Source: Parietichytrium sp. I65-24A
Lineage: Eukaryota; Sar; Bigyra; Thraustochytrida; Thraustochytriidae
Assembly (NCBI GenBank): GCA_012862575.1
Contig: BLSF01000093.1
Coordinates: 51,908-115,907 of the forward strand
Reading direction: 5' to 3'
Length of the DNA: 64,000 nucleotides
Each line of letters opens with the position of its first letter. The stretch's first letter is position 1. A program made the translations under genes and the position numbers. The notes below the pieces were generated by a model. The model ran no database searches, was not told the origin of the DNA, and saw only the letters and a program-made list of their open reading frames with translations. This document shows, piece by piece, positions 60,726-64,000 of this stretch.

Positions 60726-61772
60726 ATTCACAAGATCCGGATTTGAGTCAAACAAAGTTCTATACTACTCGGGGTTGATTACAAAAGGTCGTTCGCCTTC
60801 GAATCCAGGAAGATGGACGAGTTGAAAGCATCGTCAGGCAGGTGACGAACAGCAGCAGAAGAAGTTACTGCTTGTCCTTCTTGCCCTTCTTGCCGCCCTT
60901 CTTGGCGTCCTTCTTGGACGCTGGTGCCTTTGCTGGCGCTGGGGCAGCAGCTGGGGTGTCAGTCTTTTGGGTGGTGTCCTTGCGTGGCATTTTGGTTGAG
61001 TTGTGTTGTTTAGTTGCTGGTTGCTTTTGATCGCTTGGTGTGTTTGTGGTCTGCTGTAGTTAAGGACTTTGATCGATTCAATACAAATGCACGAGAGTCT
61101 TGGAGCTTCCATTGCGAATCTATGAGAATGCTGCCAGCTGAAGTCATTATGCATCCTTGTTCCGGATTGCACAAGGGCAAATGTAGATCTTGATGCTGGT
61201 CGAGGAAAAAGGGCGACTTTTCTGGACGAAAACTTCACAGCGTCAGAATTGGATTGCAAGCTTGGCTCCCTCGCATGGATCTGAGCTGATGCCAGAAAGA
61301 GCCATTTCGTCGACTGCAGTTTCAAACAATATTGTCAAGGACAGAATGAGGAGGATGAACTTCGAATTCTGCTTTCCTTTGCTATTCCCTGTAATTGTGG
61401 AAACTGCGCAAGTCCTGCACCGACGTTTATATGCCAAGCAGTAAGTGAGCCTTAGGACTCCGAGAATCAAGACTTTCAGTTGCCAAGGAAAAGTTTTTTC
61501 ACGTGACAACTTCAGCCCACACCTGATAACCGAAAGCTGTGGGACTTGTGGATCTTTTGGAAATGTGATGTACAATACATGTGTACTTTCGCCTCCGAGA
61601 GAGGGCTGGCGACGTCTCGGTGTTGGTCATGAAGGCAATGTTCATGTGGTCAGCTCTTCCCAGTGCATCAAAATGCAGTCGAAAATTCATTGCAAAAACG
61701 TTGGTGCATGATTCGATTGAAGAGGTCTGTCTGTTTCGCAATTGAAATTAAACTTGAAGAAAGAAAGTATGT
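60726..61772. repeat. Tandem repeat unit 3 (1047 bp)
   Basis: The shortest complete unit. It has one internal sub-repeat (near 61283) instead of two, which accounts for most of the length difference from units 1 and 2. Confidence 0.95.
60865..60990 (-). CDS. 41-residue microprotein, copy 3
   Basis: The nucleotide sequence is the same as copy 1 over all 126 bases (AAG at codon 34, GCT at codon 14). Its upstream region is nearest to that of copy 2, so coding and flanking histories do not fully agree. Confidence 0.65.
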   Translation of the reverse strand: MPRKDTTQKTDTPAAAPAPAKAPASKKDAKKGGKKGKKDKQ

Positions 61773-62840
61773 ATTCACAAGATCCGGATTTGAGTCAAAC
61801 AAAGTTCTATACTACTTGAGGTTGATTACAAAAGGTCGTTCGCCTCCAAATCCAGGAAGATGGACGAGTTGAAAGCATCGTCAGGCAGGCGACGAACAGC
61901 AGCAGAAGAAGTTACTGCTTGTCCTTCTTGCCCTTTTTGCCGCCCTTCTTGGCGTCCTTCTTGGACGCTGGTGCCTTTGCTGGCGCTGGGGCAGCAGCTG
62001 GGGTGTCAGTCTTTTGGGTGGTGTCCTTGCGTGGCATTTTGGTTGAGTTGTGTTGGTTTGTAGCTGGTTGCTTTTGATCGCTTGGTGTGTTTGTGGTCTG
62101 CTGTGGTTGAGGACTTTGATCGATGCAATACAAATGCACGAGAGTCTTGGAGCTTTCATTGCAAATCTATGAGAATGCTGCCAGCTAAGTCATTATGCAT
62201 CATTGTTCCGGATTGGATAAGGGCAGATGTAGATCTTGAGGCTGGTCGAGGAAAAAGGGCGACTTTTCCTGGACGAAAACTTCACAGCGCCAGAAATGGA
62301 TTGCAAGCTTGGCTCCCTCGCATGGATCTGAGCTGATGCCGGAAAGAGCCATTTTATCAACTGCAATTTCAAACACTTGACAGAATGAGGAGGATGAACT
62401 TGGAATTCTGGTTTCCTTTGCTATTCTCTGTAATCGTGGAAACTGTGGAAGTCATACAGCACCGAATGTTATAGGTCAAGCGTTAAGTGAGCCTTAAGAC
62501 TCCGAGAATCAAGACTTTCAGTCGCCAAGGAAAGTTTTTTCATGGGATAACTTCAGCCTGAGCCCACACCTGATAACCGAAAGCTGTGGGACTTGTGGAT
62601 CTTTTGGAAATGTGATGCACACTTGTGGATCTTTGGAAAGGTGGTGTACAATACATGTGTACTTTCGCCTCCGAGAGAGGGCTGGCGACATCTCGGTGTT
62701 GGTCAAGAAGGCAATGCTCATGTGGTCAGCTCTTCGCAGTCGAGATGATTCATTCCAAAAACGTTGGTGCATGACTTAATTGAACAGGTCTGCCTGTTTC
62801 GCAATTGAAATGAAATTAAACTTGAAGAAAGAAAGTGTAT
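61773..62840. repeat. Tandem repeat unit 4 (1068 bp)
   Basis: One internal sub-repeat (near 62328). A short local duplication around 62600-62640 (ACTTGTGGATCTTT twice) adds about 26 bases. Confidence 0.95.
61912..62037 (-). CDS. 41-residue microprotein, copy 4
   Basis: Identical peptide, with AAA at codon 34 and GCT at codon 14. Its 5' leader shares GTGTTGGTTTGTAGC with copy 5, whereas copies 1-3 have GTGTTGTTTAGTTGC. In this copy the frame stays open 34 codons upstream of the ATG. Confidence 0.65.
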   Translation of the reverse strand: MPRKDTTQKTDTPAAAPAPAKAPASKKDAKKGGKKGKKDKQ

Positions 62841-63632
62841 ATTCACAAGATCCGGATTTGAGTCAAACAAAGTTCTATACTACTTGGGGTTGATTACAAA
62901 AGGTCGTTCGCCTCCAAATTCAGGAAGATGGACGAGTTGAGCGCATCGTCAGGCAGGTGACGAACAGCAGCAGAAGAAGTTACTGCTTGTCCTTCTTGCC
63001 CTTTTTGCCGCCCTTCTTGGCGTCCTTCTTGGACGCTGGTGCCTTTGCTGGCGCTGGGGCAGCAGCTGGGGTGTCAGTCTTTTGGGTGGTGTCCTTGCGT
63101 GGCATTTTGGTTGAGTTGTGTTGGTTTGTAGCTGGTTGCTTTTGATCGCTTGGTGTGTTTGCGGTCTGCTGTAGTTGAGGACTTTGATCGATTCAATACA
63201 AATGCACGAGAGTCTTGGAGTTTCCATTGCGAGTCTATGAGAATGCTGCCAGCTGAAGTCATTATGCATGCTTGTTTCAGAACTCGAAAGGGCAAATGTA
63301 GATCTTGCGGCTGGTCGAGGAAAAAGGCGACTTTTCTTGGTAATTCACTTGGCTGTGTAGTGTTCGGATCGAAATCTTGGCTCCCTCGCATGAACTTGTG
63401 CTGATTCCACAAAGAGCCATTTTGTAGACTGCAGTTTCACAGACACACTTTCAAGAGCAGAGTAAGCAGAGTGAGCAGAGTGGCACGTCGTTTCCCTCGC
63501 GCCGGGAAAAGCTGAGCTTGGAATGATCAATCGTTTCCTTTCCAGTTCGTTTGCTATCGAAGGACAATGAGCGCAGCAGTATTGAAAAACATCACCCAAT
63601 TTTATAGGCTAAGCGTTAGGTGAGCCATAAGA
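62841..63632. repeat. Tandem repeat unit 5 (partial, about 790 bp)
   Basis: It starts like the others but loses similarity after GAGCCATAAGA near 63632, so the last few hundred bases of the unit are missing. Its right half resembles unit 1 (GGCACGCTG-like and TAGGCTAAGCG) more than its neighbour, unit 4. Confidence 0.9.
62980..63105 (-). CDS. 41-residue microprotein, copy 5
   Basis: Identical peptide and the same silent state as copy 4 (AAA at codon 34, GCT at codon 14). It is the first copy in the direction of transcription. It has the partial upstream region, so it may be regulated differently. Confidence 0.65.
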   Translation of the reverse strand: MPRKDTTQKTDTPAAAPAPAKAPASKKDAKKGGKKGKKDKQ

Positions 63633-64000
63633 TACCAAGAAGAAGGCATGAGACCGGGCCCGGGTCACATGAGCTATGGTGGGAGGGAGATGTGGAGGGA
63701 GGCTCAAGGGGTTTGAGGTGGTTCGGGATGGGTAGGACGGGTGGGCACAGGAGGGTTCCAGAGCTCGAAACGAGGTCGATGAGACATTGAGACCTGCAAA
63801 AGCTGGGTATATCAAATGTTGATCAGAACTTGGCTTCATTCTCTATCCTCAATCATCCGTCACCATCTACCACCACTAACACCTACCTACCCAGGCGCTC
63901 GCCTATCCATCTGGCCTAACCTAGCCTAGCTAGCTAGCAGTACGAATGGGGAAGTAACCCGTAGCCACTGCTAGACGCGCCGATGGCCAATTAGCACGAG
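63633..64000. other. Right edge, no gene seen
   Basis: Unique DNA beyond the array. It ends with a CCTAGCCTAGCTAGCTAGC run near 63918-63938 like those in other spacers here. Confidence 0.55.

Noticed and set aside
58372-63145. 62-codon plus-strand frames opposite each microprotein copy (about 58372, 59630, 60842, 62957)
   Set aside because: They mirror the conserved minus-strand codons. Both varying sites are silent for the minus-strand product, whereas one of them (AAG/AAA) falls mid-codon in the plus frame yet shows no pattern of its own selection, so I prefer the minus strand, although the plus frame is not excluded.
58256-63632. The array as an rRNA, LTR or CRISPR-like locus
   Set aside because: No rRNA-like sequence, no terminal repeats with primer-binding sites, and units are a thousand bases rather than short repeats with spacers.
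1-64000. tRNA genes in spacers
   Set aside because: I searched by eye for T-arm GTTCRANNC patterns with matching stems and found none that folded; a tRNAscan run would be decisive.

Overview
The window is nuclear DNA of a eukaryote. It carries eukaryote-only genes (VPS45, TRAPPC11, MSH2, an SLC25 carrier, an ABCG half-transporter). Most genes are long uninterrupted frames, and the few introns are about 94-154 bases with GTAAGT or GTGAGT donors. One gene belongs to a family I know from cyanobacteria and plastids, so a photosynthetic host is likely. The intron-poor, repeat-rich layout best fits a unicellular red alga of the Porphyridium type; this is an inference (about 50%), not a database match. 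The assembly looks draft-grade: there is one N (41372), and two conserved genes (ALDH3-type and TRAPPC11) are each broken by what looks like a single missing base.

Layout, left to right. 1-12 kb: a BART-domain protein, VPS45 (-), two head-to-head near-identical small heat shock genes, MSH2 without its N-terminal domain I, and a two-exon FKBP12 (-). 12-17 kb: a four-exon ABCG half-transporter and a fatty-aldehyde-dehydrogenase-like gene (-). 18-29 kb: two unusual tubulin-tyrosine-ligase-like (TTL) genes, both predicted type II membrane proteins, flanking a mitochondrial 2-oxodicarboxylate carrier. 29-37 kb: valyl-tRNA synthetase, with a probable separate first exon coding a targeting presequence, and TRAPPC11 (-). 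37-49 kb: a DUF2855 protein (-), a Gln-rich protein, a 1673-residue predicted mitochondrial protein with a C-terminal RRM (-), and a plastid/cyanobacterial-type membrane protein. 50-57 kb: a C2-domain plus sterol-glucosyltransferase fusion, and a dynamin-type GTPase fused to armadillo repeats with a J-like N-terminus (-).

58-63.6 kb: five direct repeats of 1.05-1.26 kb (the last one partial), each with the same minus-strand 41-codon Lys/Ala/Pro-rich reading frame. The five copies encode identical peptides and differ only at two synonymous sites, while the flanks have diverged with many indels. A broken transposase-like frame lies at the left end of the array. This array is the best candidate for something undescribed.

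The genes do not form one pathway, as usual for a nuclear chromosome. Membrane traffic is represented twice (VPS45, TRAPPC11), protein folding three times (two Hsp20, FKBP), and organelle function several times (carrier, ValRS, the RRM giant). I saw no convincing tRNA, rRNA or CRISPR. Intergenic DNA is rich in microsatellites, several of them directly upstream of start codons, and in a recurring CACTGTCA/TGACAGTG motif.
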